A DNA stretch of 64,000 nucleotides from Marinobacter panjinensis (GCF_005298175.1 NZ_SZYH01000001.1:744001-808000), one strand, 5' to 3'. Shown: positions 28,608 to 37,988, numbered from the stretch's first letter. A program made the numbers and translations. The notes: generated by a model not told the origin, from the letters alone.

Positions 28608-30103
28608 TGCGGTTCTCCCGGGGTGCTTTGCGCACATTCAAGAATTTCCACTGCACTGTTCTGGTATGCAGAGGTACACGTCCCTATCACCTGTTCCACT
28701 TCTGACTGATAGGTGGTTAGCAGCTGAGCTTCCTTTTCCGTCACGTGGGTCAGTACAAACCAGACCCTGTTGAACTTTTCCAGTTCTTGGAGCTTTTCAG
28801 GGTACTCATCAGCTGGCACAAAATAGGTGTCAGCATTCAATTCATGTGGTATCGGAGTTACACCGCAGCCGTTCTCCGATTGCCTGTCATAAAACTGAAC
28901 CGCTGACCGCCCTTTGGGCGTCAGAAATACAGCTGCGTCGCCACTCTGACAATGCCCTGAGAGAAACTCATAGGGCTCTGCCCAGCGGTTAGGCTCCCTT
29001 TGATTGTAGTTGTGGGCTGACACCGTGGAAGCAGCAGCCAGAATCATTACTGGAACAATCGAGAAGCGTCGCAAATACACAGTACATCCAATGGCGACAA
29101 GCATCAGATAGAAAGGAATAAAAGGCACGAAAAAGCGCCCGGCAAACACAGGCTCCAACTGGGAAACCGCAAATACCAGCAGAACAGGGCCTGCGCATGC
29201 GACGGCAGCGGCCAACCAGAACAACACCTGGCCAGAAACTGCCTTGTCACTTCCTTTGCCCCGCTTTTTTGCCAATCCCACAAACCCCGCAACCAGCGAT
29301 GCCATCGAGAGCAGGACCAGGGTATAACGCACGATGTGTCCTGCTTCCGGTGATCCGCCGGAAAATTCGAAAAACAGATAAATCAGGGACTTGATGTTCG
29401 GCGTTTCAATCCATGAGAGTTGCCCGCTTTCCTTGAAAACTACAAATGCAAGAATTGGCAGAAAGCTCAAAGCTATGAGGCAATGCGCCAGGAACCATCG
29501 GCCGAACTGACCGCGACATCGGGAGAGCCCCAAAATGCCAAGGCAGAAAACTCCAAGGGCCACGAAGAAATGTGAGTGAATGCCCAGGGCTCCGGCAAGG
29601 ATATACACCCTCCAGAAGCGAGCGTTCCCTTCGATACATATTCGCACCCAGCTGAACCAGAGCAGCGCCATGAAGAACATGGCAAGCGCATAGCCACGGA
29701 TCTCGACGCTGAACCGAACAAGGAAAAAATGCACCAACATCAGAACCACAAACGCGGCCACTGCCCTGGCCCCGAAATGATCCCGCAAGGTGCGGGAAAA
29801 AAGCCATATGGCAGCTGCGTATGCAGCTAGTGAAAAAAGTCGCAGCCAGAGTTCAGAGAAAGAGATGGCACCCCAGAGCTTGAGCACTCCATAATACAAG
29901 GCCATGTTGGCTTCGTAACGGGAGATAAATTGGCCAAGATCGGTCCAGCTCAGGCTGATGAAGTAGGTAGTAAGCGCCTCATCAAACCACAGCCCTTCCG
30001 TTATGCTGTATCCAATGCCGAACGTAATATTGACCGCCAGGGAAGCAACTAACAACGCTGCCCACCCAATCCATTCAGCTCTCGACACATCCGGTTGTGT
30101 CAC
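28604..30103 (-). CDS. GT39-like membrane glycosyltransferase
   Basis: A 499-residue integral membrane protein with about 10-11 segments in its first 380 residues and a soluble C-terminal domain of about 110 residues. The first periplasmic loop has GLWFDEALTTYF, the aspartate-glutamate motif of the PMT/ArnT/GT39 fold that uses polyprenyl-phosphate sugar donors. It overlaps the GT2 gene upstream by 4 bases (GtrB-like, which would make such a donor), so donor synthesis and periplasmic transfer appear coupled. Confidence 0.83.
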   Translation of the reverse strand: MTQPDVSRAEWIGWAALLVASLAVNITFGIGYSITEGLWFDEALTTYFISLSWTDLGQFISRYEANMALYYGVLKLWGAISFSELWLRLFSLAAYAAAIWLFSRTLRDHFGARAVAAFVVLMLVHFFLVRFSVEIRGYALAMFFMALLWFSWVRICIEGNARFWRVYILAGALGIHSHFFVALGVFCLGILGLSRCRGQFGRWFLAHCLIALSFLPILAFVVFKESGQLSWIETPNIKSLIYLFFEFSGGSPEAGHIVRYTLVLLSMASLVAGFVGLAKKRGKGSDKAVSGQVLFWLAAAVACAGPVLLVFAVSQLEPVFAGRFFVPFIPFYLMLVAIGCTVYLRRFSIVPVMILAAASTVSAHNYNQREPNRWAEPYEFLSGHCQSGDAAVFLTPKGRSAVQFYDRQSENGCGVTPIPHELNADTYFVPADEYPEKLQELEKFNRVWFVLTHVTEKEAQLLTTYQSEVEQVIGTCTSAYQNSAVEILECAQSTPGEPQ

Positions 30104-31041
30104 TTTTCAGCTCCATTGTTAATATGCTCCTGGATCAGATAAAGAGGCCTGCGCTTGGTTTCATCAAACATTCTCCCCAAGTACTCGCCGAGTACTCCCA
30201 GAAACATCAGCTGGATACCACCTATGAACAGCACCACGGTCATTAGCGACGGATAGCCGGGCACCGGATCGCCCCACACAATCGTTTTAATGATGACGTA
30301 GGCACCGTATATAAAAGAGCCGAAGGCAAGTAGCATCCCCAGGTATGATGCCATTTTGAGAGGCAGAGTGGTGAAGGAGGTAATCCCGTCCAGGGCAAAG
30401 TTCCAGAGTTTCCAGTAGTTGAATTTGCTATCGCCAGCGTGGCGAGGATCTCTGGAATAGCGCAACGCCACTTGTGGGTAGCCTATCCACGAAAACAGCC
30501 CCTTCATGAACCGATTGGATTCAGACAGGCTACGCAATGCATTAACCGCTCGTCGGCTGATGAGACGAAAATCACCAGTATCCCGCGGTATCGCAACTCG
30601 CCCTACTCCGGCCATGAACCGATAAAACAGGCTGGCAGTGGTTTTTTTGACGAACGATTCCCCGTAGCGTTCAGTTCGCTGACCATAGACGGTGTCATAA
30701 CCTTCTCGCCACAACTGGATCATGCGGGGAATCAGCTCTGGTGGATCCTGCAAATCGGCATCGATAATGATCACGGCATCGGCATCCACATGATCAAGGC
30801 CTGCTGTAAGAGCCGCTTCTTTGCCGAAGTTCCGGGACAGCCTGATCAATGAGAGGCGATCATCTTTTCGAATCAGGTCCCGGATAATGTCCACCGAGTT
30901 GTCCGAACTGCCATCATCAATGAACAGAATCGTGCTACTCATTCCGTCCAGGTCATTCAGTACAGCCGACGTACGCTGATAGAATTCCTGGAGTACCGAT
31001 TCTTCGTTGTAAACCGGAACAATGATTGCGAGCGATTCCAT
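30100..31041 (-). CDS. GtrB/DPM1-like polyprenyl-phosphate glycosyltransferase
   Basis: A 313-residue GT2 enzyme with FIDDGSSDNS near residue 40, IDADLQDPPELI near residue 93 and a two-helix membrane anchor at the C-terminus (about residues 230-290). This is the standard layout of enzymes that move a sugar from NDP or UDP to undecaprenyl phosphate, as in GtrB, ArnC and dolichol-P-mannose synthase. It lies next to a GtrA-family flippase gene upstream and a GT39-like transferase gene downstream, forming a complete make-flip-transfer set for side-chain glycosylation. Confidence 0.9.
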   Translation of the reverse strand: MESLAIIVPVYNEESVLQEFYQRTSAVLNDLDGMSSTILFIDDGSSDNSVDIIRDLIRKDDRLSLIRLSRNFGKEAALTAGLDHVDADAVIIIDADLQDPPELIPRMIQLWREGYDTVYGQRTERYGESFVKKTTASLFYRFMAGVGRVAIPRDTGDFRLISRRAVNALRSLSESNRFMKGLFSWIGYPQVALRYSRDPRHAGDSKFNYWKLWNFALDGITSFTTLPLKMASYLGMLLAFGSFIYGAYVIIKTIVWGDPVPGYPSLMTVVLFIGGIQLMFLGVLGEYLGRMFDETKRRPLYLIQEHINNGAEK

Positions 31042-31053
31042 TCAGCACATCCT

Positions 31054-31443
31054 TTAAGCCTGAAAGGTCCACAACTTGTTGACCAGAAAAGTGGCCAGAA
31101 ACACCAACCCGGTGGCTGCCACCTGGGCAACCAGGTAGTAGGTAGAAAATACGATTGTCAGAACATACATAACTGACAGATTCACAATGAAACCCGCTGC
31201 TGCCACAAGAAAGAACCTTACAGCTGAGCCGCCGTAGCTGCGCTGAGTTCGATGGAACAGGAAGCGCCGGTTCAACTCATGATTGATAATTGCGCCGGTC
31301 ACAAAGCCCGCACTCGACGAGATCAGGATCGCAAGCCCCGCAATCTCCACCAACAGATACAACACCAGGTAATGGCTTGCAGTTCCAACAAGGCCCAAGG
31401 CACCATAGGTGAAAAGCTGGTTGAGATGGCGGGTACCGGACAT
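31054..31443 (-). CDS. GtrA family membrane protein
   Basis: A small protein (about 129 residues) with four membrane segments, LFTYGALGLVGTASHYLVLY at the start and FLATFLVNKLWTFQA at the end, matching the GtrA/DPMS flippase family. It is thought to move polyprenyl-phosphate sugar across the inner membrane. The ATG at 31443 falls 5 bases after the stop of the upstream barrel gene; the frame is open to 31509 but that region encodes no membrane segment. Its partner is the GtrB-like gene immediately downstream. Confidence 0.85.
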   Translation of the reverse strand: MSGTRHLNQLFTYGALGLVGTASHYLVLYLLVEIAGLAILISSSAGFVTGAIINHELNRRFLFHRTQRSYGGSAVRFFLVAAAGFIVNLSVMYVLTIVFSTYYLVAQVAATGLVFLATFLVNKLWTFQA

Positions 31444-31447
31444 GATT

Positions 31448-32734
31448 TCAGAAGAATTTGTAATTAAGGGAAACCGCAATCCAGTTCTCATAATAATCCC
31501 TGGAGACAATGTCGCTCGCCTTACGCTGGTGCCCTATGGCAGAGCGAACATCCATTCTTTGGCTCAGTTGGTAATCAAGCCCGGCAGACAACTGAGCTAA
31601 GTGGTCTTCGGCGCCTTCGTCTTCAAAGCGCTGGTGCCGGTATGCGACATCGGTGAACCAGGAGAGAATCTGGGTTATCGGGCGGGAATAGCCCAAGTCA
31701 ATACCGCTTTGTTCCTCTCGCTCGCCTGTCTGAATATAATCACTTCGGCTGGCAGAGAGCTCCGCCCTGAATGTAGAGCCGTCGCTGAACCGGGTGTTGT
31801 ATCCCGTTCTTACCACTGTAACTTCGACAGCGGCGGATTGGGTCAGGTTAAAATTGAAATCGTCGAACTGAAGGCCAAGAGTGGAGGTCCGGTCTGTCAG
31901 CCTGTGGTCGGCGTACAGGGTAAAATCGCTGTTAGGGGTTATTTCCCGTACCAGACTGAAGGTTCCCGTAATGCCGTCGGTCGAAATCGACTGGCTGCCA
32001 AACCTGCTTTCCAGGCGGTTTTTACCGAGGGAACCGCTAACCTGGGTTGCTACCCAGGTTTTGTTGAAGGTCACAACAGCGGATTCGCGGTCCAGTTCCT
32101 GACCGGTGTCCAGCTCTGTTCGTTCGGCGCTGGCAGACAGCCCCCCCTGGAGTGTGTCGCTGAAGCTGTGGTTGTAAGCAACGGTACCGGTAACACGTTC
32201 GCTGTCTTGCTCTTCCGGTTCTTCGAAATCAGTATTTTCATAGTTGGCAGAAAACTGCAGCTGGTCGACCTGGGTTAATTGCATGGTATACACCGGGCCG
32301 GTGCGGAACACGTTCTTGCGGGTGAGGTTGTCCTGTGTGTCGGATCCGCGGGTGTCCCGTGTAACATGACTAACGGTGTCGGAAGCCTGCCACACCAATC
32401 CTCTGGCCAACTCGCACTGCCCTTGCAGGGTGCCGTTGGTGAACACCTCGGAATCAAAGGTGTCTTCATGCCAGTAACCATAGCCGACACCCATATCCAC
32501 GGCGGATGTGCATTGCCCCGGGTCGCTCAGATACCCAACATTCACATTTACACGGGTTTCCAGATCGCTTTGCTCATTGGACGAAGCGCGTCGGGCGTTG
32601 TCGGTAAAACGGTTATCAATCCCGCCCGACAGGCTGCTGGTGGCTGCAATAGCAGGGCCTGCTGCCGCTACCAGAATGCCGGTGCCGATGGAGGTAATCC
32701 ACCGGATCTTCCCTGATCCTTGCACATCAGCCAT
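31448..32734 (-). CDS. PEP-CTERM/XrtA-associated outer membrane beta-barrel protein
   Basis: A 428-residue secreted protein with a signal peptide ending AGPAIA-A near residue 30 and a body of alternating amphipathic strands, ending in aromatic residues (SLNYKFF), as in outer membrane barrels. It fits the TIGR03016-type protein that accompanies exosortase-A EPS operons. A role in EPS export or as a porin-like partner of the export lipoprotein is inferred. It starts 8 bases inside the end of the kinase-like gene. Confidence 0.82.
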   Translation of the reverse strand: MADVQGSGKIRWITSIGTGILVAAAGPAIAATSSLSGGIDNRFTDNARRASSNEQSDLETRVNVNVGYLSDPGQCTSAVDMGVGYGYWHEDTFDSEVFTNGTLQGQCELARGLVWQASDTVSHVTRDTRGSDTQDNLTRKNVFRTGPVYTMQLTQVDQLQFSANYENTDFEEPEEQDSERVTGTVAYNHSFSDTLQGGLSASAERTELDTGQELDRESAVVTFNKTWVATQVSGSLGKNRLESRFGSQSISTDGITGTFSLVREITPNSDFTLYADHRLTDRTSTLGLQFDDFNFNLTQSAAVEVTVVRTGYNTRFSDGSTFRAELSASRSDYIQTGEREEQSGIDLGYSRPITQILSWFTDVAYRHQRFEDEGAEDHLAQLSAGLDYQLSQRMDVRSAIGHQRKASDIVSRDYYENWIAVSLNYKFF

Positions 32735-33641
32735 TGATTACAGCTCCTACAAACTTTTCAGGGTTAAAGGCCTGGGCGGCATTCTCTACAATGGTGGCGG
32801 TTACCCGGCCGTGGGGAACCACCAGCATGGAGTAATCACACAGGTCGCCGAGAATGCGGGCATCCGGCGAATCGCTGATGGGCGCAGTGTCCAGCACAAT
32901 GAAACGGTCCGGGTAGCGGCGGCGTATGGCCTGCAGGAACTGCTTCATGCGAAATGAGGTAAAGAACTCCGCCGGTGTGTCGCGCTGGCTGCCGGCCGGT
33001 ATCAGCCGCAGGCGTGGAATGCCTGTAGGATAAATAATCCGCGCGATGTCGTAGTCTGAATCTTCCAGAAAGTCTGTCAGGCCGTTATCGGCTGCCAGGT
33101 CCAGCTGCGAATGCAGCGTGGGATTGCGCAGGTTGCAGTCGATGATCAGTGCGGTTTTGGACTGGTCAAAGGCAAACGCGGCTGCCAGGTTGAGTGCCAT
33201 AAACGACGTGCCCGCGCCTTCGCTGGCTCCGCTGACTACCATGGTAAAGTTGTTGCCGCCCGACACTTCCAGCAGTTTGGTGCGCAGGTGGCGGAACCGG
33301 TTAACCAGCGCCCGGTTCTGGGACTCCGGATAGATGATGCGCCGCTCATCCATGTCGTCGCGGGTGAGCCGGCGGGGCTCCTGCATCTTGACGATCTGTT
33401 TGCTGATGACGTACTTGTCGACAGCACCAGGGCCCAGTTCCAGAGAGCTCGGCACCAGCATGCGGGAGTCTTCCCACTGGGAAAAGCCACTGTTACGCTC
33501 ACTATCGGAAGCCTCGCTCTGTTTCTGCAAATCGCCCGTTCGTTCCCTTCCGTTCAAATCAACGGCACGTGACGTTTGATCGCGGGGGCGTGAATCCGTT
33601 TCCATTTCTTCCCTTTCCCTGTCCTGATTTTGCTCTGTCAT
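32727..33641 (-). CDS. XrtA-locus tyrosine-autokinase-like protein with degenerate P-loop
   Basis: A 304-residue CpsD/CapB-type protein at the usual place after the chain-length gene. It keeps the fold markers: LIIDCNLRNPTLHSQL (Walker A'), FIVLDTAPISDSPDA (Walker B) and the adaptor-binding start. However, the Walker A segment reads SGASEGAGTSFMALN, where the lysine of GxGK[ST] is Thr, and no C-terminal tyrosine cluster follows (it ends VGAVING). It may therefore be a non-catalytic partner of the chain-length protein. The start ATG at 33641 shares one base with the upstream stop (TGATG). Confidence 0.82.
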   Translation of the reverse strand: MTEQNQDREREEMETDSRPRDQTSRAVDLNGRERTGDLQKQSEASDSERNSGFSQWEDSRMLVPSSLELGPGAVDKYVISKQIVKMQEPRRLTRDDMDERRIIYPESQNRALVNRFRHLRTKLLEVSGGNNFTMVVSGASEGAGTSFMALNLAAAFAFDQSKTALIIDCNLRNPTLHSQLDLAADNGLTDFLEDSDYDIARIIYPTGIPRLRLIPAGSQRDTPAEFFTSFRMKQFLQAIRRRYPDRFIVLDTAPISDSPDARILGDLCDYSMLVVPHGRVTATIVENAAQAFNPEKFVGAVING

Positions 33642-35167
33642 CAAATGACTCCCATCAGCGCGGCGCCGGCAACCCCGCCATAGGCAGCGACCACCAGCAC
33701 GGCGCATACAGAGACTGAAACGGTTAACCAACGGTCTTTGCGTTTCTCGTAGGGTGTTCGTACCTGTGGAATCTCGGCCAGCACGGGCAGGCCGATACCA
33801 TCTTCAAGCTGCTTGCGGGCCCTTATGCGAGGGTCGACCTGCAACACGCCTGCTGCCAGGCCAAACGGAGCCAGGGCTCCCAGAATCAGGCCTGCAGACG
33901 CGAACAGCCCGAACTGAGGGCCAATTGGATCCCGGGGATATTGGGCGGTTTCGTTGATGCGAAAATTCAGCCCCTGGCCTTCGATGTCCAGGTGCATGGA
34001 TACCCGGGCTTTTTCACGGCGTCTGAGCAGATCGTTGTAGATCTGTTCATTCACTTCCATATCCCGGGTAAGCTCGGAATACTGCGCCTTGTTTTCCTGG
34101 ATGCGCTCCATGCGCTTTTCCTGCTCTGCAATCAGGCGCTGAAGCGAATCGATACGCGACTCCTGCGTACGAATGTCGGCACGGGTTTTGGCCACCTCTG
34201 CGCTGATGTCCTGGTACAGAGGGTTCACCAACTGGTCGCCTCCTGTGACAGCCTCGCCCAGTGTGCCGCTCTGGGCAGCCCTATTCCGTTGCCTTTCCAG
34301 TTGAGCAATCTGTTCTTTCAGGGCGACAATGTCCGGGTAGGTATCGTGATACCGCAACCGCAAGTCATCGAGTTGCGCTTCTTTCTCGCGAATTCGGCGG
34401 GTGTACGCGTCGACAGTGCGGCCCTGGCTGAGCATCGGTTGAACGTCCTGCAGCCCGGACTGCAGCGATTCAGCTCGCGCTTCCAGTTCAGTTCGTTCCA
34501 TCTGGGCCAGTTCCAGTTGCCGGCGCAGATTGGCCATGCGTGAGTTCGCTTCGGCTTCTGTTCCATCCACATTCTCTGAGAGGAACTTCTTCAGCTTCTG
34601 CTCGACTTCGGCCAGGATGGACTCGTAACTTTTGACCTGTTTATCGATAAAGTCATAGGCGTTTCGGCTTTCCTTGCGTTTGCTTGCTGTGTTTTCTGAG
34701 ATGAAAAGCTGTCCCAGCCGTTGCGCAACCCGGAAAGCCTGCATGGGCGACTCAGAGGTGTAGCCGATACTGAAGTAGCTGTCGCCACGGGGGCGTACAT
34801 TCATGTTGGAGCGAAGCATCTCGACTCGGCGTTCCAGCGCCTCATCACTGAGCTGATCCGCATTCTGGCCAAAGATGTCCTTGTCTTTCGCAACCAGTGA
34901 CATCACGTCCCTGGACCAGAGCATTTCCCTGACCACCGAAGTTCGCTCACTGATTTCGGTGGTTACCGCACTGCCTTCCATTAGCGGGCGGATGATATTC
35001 TGGTCATCCACAAATATCACAACCTGCGACTGGTACTTGTAGGGCCATACAAACCCGGCCCCCAGTACAGCGAAACTGATTATGGCAAAAAGCAGGAAGG
35101 CCAGCCACTTTCGTGACCGGACCTCTCTGATCGTTTCTGACGGGAGCTGACTTAGTGGGAGTGCCAT
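33641..35167 (-). CDS. XrtA system polysaccharide chain-length determinant (Wzz-like)
   Basis: A 508-residue polysaccharide co-polymerase. It has an N-terminal membrane segment (about residues 19-40), a long periplasmic coiled coil (about 160-400, rich in Glu, Gln, Leu and Arg), the Pro-rich motif PRDPIGPQFGLF before a second segment at about 425, and a third hydrophobic stretch at the end. It controls EPS chain length together with the kinase-like protein encoded next. It lies 57 bases after the export lipoprotein gene. Confidence 0.9.
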   Translation of the reverse strand: MALPLSQLPSETIREVRSRKWLAFLLFAIISFAVLGAGFVWPYKYQSQVVIFVDDQNIIRPLMEGSAVTTEISERTSVVREMLWSRDVMSLVAKDKDIFGQNADQLSDEALERRVEMLRSNMNVRPRGDSYFSIGYTSESPMQAFRVAQRLGQLFISENTASKRKESRNAYDFIDKQVKSYESILAEVEQKLKKFLSENVDGTEAEANSRMANLRRQLELAQMERTELEARAESLQSGLQDVQPMLSQGRTVDAYTRRIREKEAQLDDLRLRYHDTYPDIVALKEQIAQLERQRNRAAQSGTLGEAVTGGDQLVNPLYQDISAEVAKTRADIRTQESRIDSLQRLIAEQEKRMERIQENKAQYSELTRDMEVNEQIYNDLLRRREKARVSMHLDIEGQGLNFRINETAQYPRDPIGPQFGLFASAGLILGALAPFGLAAGVLQVDPRIRARKQLEDGIGLPVLAEIPQVRTPYEKRKDRWLTVSVSVCAVLVVAAYGGVAGAALMGVI

Positions 35168-35224
35168 CTGTCTTACCTATTGACCGGTTTCGCGATTCGC
35201 TTCAAGCAACGGTTGTCGCTGATC

Positions 35225-35869
35225 CTAGAAACTCCGTTCCGGTACGGTCAGTATATCTCCGGGCCGCAGACGGTAGTTGGTGGCTACATTGCCCTCACTA
35301 AGGATATCGTCCAAACGAACGGGGATGGCTACCATCCTGTCGCCAACAGCACGGTAAAGCATCGCGCTGTTCAGGTTTGCAAAGGGGTTGGCCCCACCAG
35401 CACTGAGAATCATATCGAGGACTGTCATACCCGGACTGTGGGGCACGGAGATAGGCTGATTAACCGCACCCGTTACCCGCACACGGTCGCTGAATTCGTG
35501 GCTACCCATTGATGTAACCACGACGGTTACCTGGGGTTCGCGGATATAACTTGCCAGACCTATCTCGATCTCAGTGGCAAGCTGTTCCGGCGTTTTACCG
35601 GTGGCCATTACATCACCGATGAGAGGCATGGACACCCGACCGTCCGGGCGGACGGGAACGCCTATGCTCAAGTCCTGATTACGCCAGACCGAGATCTGGA
35701 TTGCGTCAGTTGGGCCGAGAATGTACTCATCAACGCTTGTTGCGGTCTGTAGGCTCAGGGCTTCGTCAATGGCTTGCTTCGACGATGACTGGGGGCCTGC
35801 ACAACCCGCAACAAACGCTACCGCCGTGAAGGTCAGCAGGAGACCCTGCAGTGAATACTTCGATGACAT
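35225..35869 (-). CDS. XrtA-type polysaccharide export lipoprotein
   Basis: A 214-residue lipoprotein of the Wza/KpsD family. The signal peptide ends in FVAGCAGPQ, a lipobox with Cys23. Next come YILGPTDAIQISVWRNQDLS, the poly-export domain, and one SLBB-like repeat (RVRVTGAVNQPISVPHSPGM), ending in the RPGDILTVPE motif. It should form the outer membrane export channel for the EPS. A strong ribosome site (AGAGAGGA) precedes the ATG. Confidence 0.92.
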   Translation of the reverse strand: MSSKYSLQGLLLTFTAVAFVAGCAGPQSSSKQAIDEALSLQTATSVDEYILGPTDAIQISVWRNQDLSIGVPVRPDGRVSMPLIGDVMATGKTPEQLATEIEIGLASYIREPQVTVVVTSMGSHEFSDRVRVTGAVNQPISVPHSPGMTVLDMILSAGGANPFANLNSAMLYRAVGDRMVAIPVRLDDILSEGNVATNYRLRPGDILTVPERSF

Positions 35870-35928
35870 CGTAATTCCTCTCTGGTTCCATGTCTGTTTC
35901 CATGTCTCGGGGAGAGCTGGTCCCGAAA

Positions 35929-37341
35929 CTACCTTGATCCTTTCTTGAACAATACCACTTCTACTGTCTGAATTATAATCAATAGATCCAGCAACAGGCT
36001 TTGGTTCTTGATGTAGTAGAGGTCGTACCGGAGCTTTTCCCGCGTATCCTCTTCGTTATCTGCATAAGCAAAGCAAAGCTGGGCCCAGCCCGTCAATCCC
36101 GGTTTGACCCGGTGGCGCTCGCTGTAGAAGGGAATCTTATCCGACAACTGCTCTACAAATACCGGCCTTTCAGGGCGCGGGCCAACAAAGGCCATGGTGC
36201 CATTCAGAACATTAAAAATTTGTGGCAATTCGTCAATCCGCACCTTGCGGATAAATGCTCCTACCCGGGTTACCCGGGCATCGTTCTGGCTGGCCCAGAC
36301 GGCACCGTTTTTTTCGGCGTCGGTTTTCATTGAACGGAATTTATAGACCTTGAATACTCTGCCGTTCAGCCCTACCCGCTCCTGGCTATAGAAAATGGGC
36401 GCCTTGCGGCCATCCTCGATCTTGATGGCAATGGCAGTCAGCAGCATCAGTGGCAGCCCGGCCAACATAAGAACGGTAGCCGACAGTATGTCCAGGGAGC
36501 GTTTGCCAAACCCGAACACGGAGGAAACGGTAAATCCGTCAGAAAACACAAGCCAGCCACGGGTAACCATTTCCAGGGCTACCTTTCTGGATTCCCTCTC
36601 ATAGAATGACGCGCCATCTACAATTCGTACGCCCTCCATTTTGCATTCCAGCAGGTCTTCCATGGGCAGCCCTTTGCGACGGTCATCTACGGCAACCACA
36701 ATTTCATGGACCGGGTGCTTGAGAATGTATTGCTGCAGTGTGGTGGGAATGTTCAGCAGGTAGTCTTCACCGATCTCGACCGGTTCGTCCGGCAGGGGCA
36801 CGAAACCTGTCAGTATGAAGCCCTTGCGATTGAAAGGCGTCCTCAGGTCTTCATGAATCTGCCTGGCGCGGAACCCTGCACCCAACACCAGCACCTTTCG
36901 TTTGAAGGTTTCTTTGCCGACGGTGGCAAAAAAGAGTGAGCGAAAAGTGCCCAACAGGAAAAAGCCGAACACCGAACCCGTCGTTAGCACACTGCTCGAA
37001 CCGGTGTACCAGAGCCACTCGTTGGATAGCAGGTAGGCGAAACCGCACAACGGGATACTGACTATCAGCGCCATGATCGTGCGCAGCATCATGCCTGACA
37101 TACCTTCTTCCAGGCGGGACTGATGAACCCCAAGTGCGACCATGACCAGCAGGTTTATTGCAGAGAACATGACTGCTGATGGCAGCAGGAAATTCAGGTT
37201 CTCAAGGAAGAAGGAAACATCACCGAAATAGCGAAAGAACACCGCCAACGCGAAGGCAAACGCGAGCACCAGAAAATCAATCAGGCCGAGAATGACATAC
37301 GGAAGGTGGATGTAGTGTCTGAACAATCTGACGTGGGCCAC
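35929..37341 (-). CDS. XrtA/PEP-CTERM-type initiating sugar transferase (EpsB/WcaJ-like)
   Basis: A 470-residue polyprenyl glycosylphosphotransferase. Four to five N-terminal membrane segments are followed by a CoA-binding-like domain (KVLVLGAGFRARQIHEDL) and the C-terminal bacterial sugar transferase domain with RVFKVYKFRSM, VRIDELPQIFNVL and FVGPRPERPVFVE. It loads the first sugar phosphate onto undecaprenyl phosphate. The start is a GTG at 37341 with AAAGGAG five bases upstream, giving the family N-terminus VAHVRLFRHYIHLP; the frame opens at 37464 but lacks a ribosome site. It heads the EPS operon. Confidence 0.92.
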   Translation of the reverse strand: MAHVRLFRHYIHLPYVILGLIDFLVLAFAFALAVFFRYFGDVSFFLENLNFLLPSAVMFSAINLLVMVALGVHQSRLEEGMSGMMLRTIMALIVSIPLCGFAYLLSNEWLWYTGSSSVLTTGSVFGFFLLGTFRSLFFATVGKETFKRKVLVLGAGFRARQIHEDLRTPFNRKGFILTGFVPLPDEPVEIGEDYLLNIPTTLQQYILKHPVHEIVVAVDDRRKGLPMEDLLECKMEGVRIVDGASFYERESRKVALEMVTRGWLVFSDGFTVSSVFGFGKRSLDILSATVLMLAGLPLMLLTAIAIKIEDGRKAPIFYSQERVGLNGRVFKVYKFRSMKTDAEKNGAVWASQNDARVTRVGAFIRKVRIDELPQIFNVLNGTMAFVGPRPERPVFVEQLSDKIPFYSERHRVKPGLTGWAQLCFAYADNEEDTREKLRYDLYYIKNQSLLLDLLIIIQTVEVVLFKKGSR

Positions 37342-37481
37342 GCCAACTCCTTTTTGCTGCTCACAACAATGACAAAACGCATCCAGTGCGTTTACATACA
37401 GCGTTACGTGAACAGCAGTGTACTGTAAATTTCTGTAACTGCAATCGTCAGCGAACAAAACCACCAGTTCCAGTGTAAAAG

Positions 37482-37516
37482 AAACTGACGGCTCCAGGCT
37501 GCCAAGTCGTCAGTTT
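37482..37516 (-). terminator. intrinsic terminator between the PEP-CTERM-like gene and the EPS operon
   Basis: Perfect 9-base arms AAACTGACG and CGTCAGTTT flank an 18-base loop. Read leftward the stem is followed by CTTTTAC. It stops transcription coming from the gene at 37552-37923, so the EPS operon needs its own promoter in 37342-37480. Confidence 0.65.
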
Positions 37517-37551
37517 CCCTTTTTGTGGGTCTGGCTTACACTTTCTTTTTT

Positions 37552-37923
37552 TTACGAACCACCAACAGCCCTACGAGCCCAAGAACGAAATGGGGTTGTA
37601 CCTGCATCCAGTACCGCAAGGCCGTTATCGCAATCATAGCTGCCACTGTCACAGAGACCGCCGGAACCGGCTACCACTCTGGTGAAGGAACCGACACCGG
37701 CCTGGGAATTAAGGGTGACCGACTGGGAACCCGGAGTGTAATAGGCGTTGTCGTCGAAGGTTTCAGTAAGATATCCACCGCTCAGGGTTGCCAGGAAGTC
37801 ACTCTCGGCCAGCCCTGCCGCTGTTGCACCCTGGGTGCTGATGGACAAAAGAGGGGTTGCACTGGCCCAGGAGCAGGCGCCAAAGAGCAGTCCGGTTGCG
37901 AGGATGATTGTTATCCGGTTCAT
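37552..37923 (-). CDS. small PEP-CTERM-like secreted protein with frameshifted sorting tail
   Basis: A 123-residue product with a signal peptide (ITIILATGLLFGACSWASA) and a Gly/Ser/Thr-rich body. In its own frame it ends TTPFRSWARRAVGGS. In the next frame the same DNA encodes FVLGLVGLLVVRKKKKV, a hydrophobic helix followed by four lysines, ending at a stop at 37536-37538: the typical tail of an exosortase substrate. A one-base shift near the CCCC run at about 37590 would join them. It has a near-consensus sigma-54 promoter upstream. The PEP motif itself is not present, so the anchor may be degraded or of variant type. Confidence 0.65.
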   Translation of the reverse strand: MNRITIILATGLLFGACSWASATPLLSISTQGATAAGLAESDFLATLSGGYLTETFDDNAYYTPGSQSVTLNSQAGVGSFTRVVAGSGGLCDSGSYDCDNGLAVLDAGTTPFRSWARRAVGGS

Positions 37924-37973
37924 ATCAGTACTCCATTGATCTGATGTAATTTGCTTTCAATGGAGTACCGACC

Positions 37974-37988
37974 GCATGGTTCGTGCCA
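37974..37988 (-). promoter_or_regulatory. sigma-54 (-24/-12) promoter of the small PEP-CTERM-like gene
   Basis: Read leftward the sequence is TGGCACGAACCATGC, matching the RpoN consensus TGGCACG-N4-TTGC at all but one defined position. It ends 51 bases before the ATG at 37923. The GG and GC pairs are exactly 10 bases apart. Confidence 0.75.
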
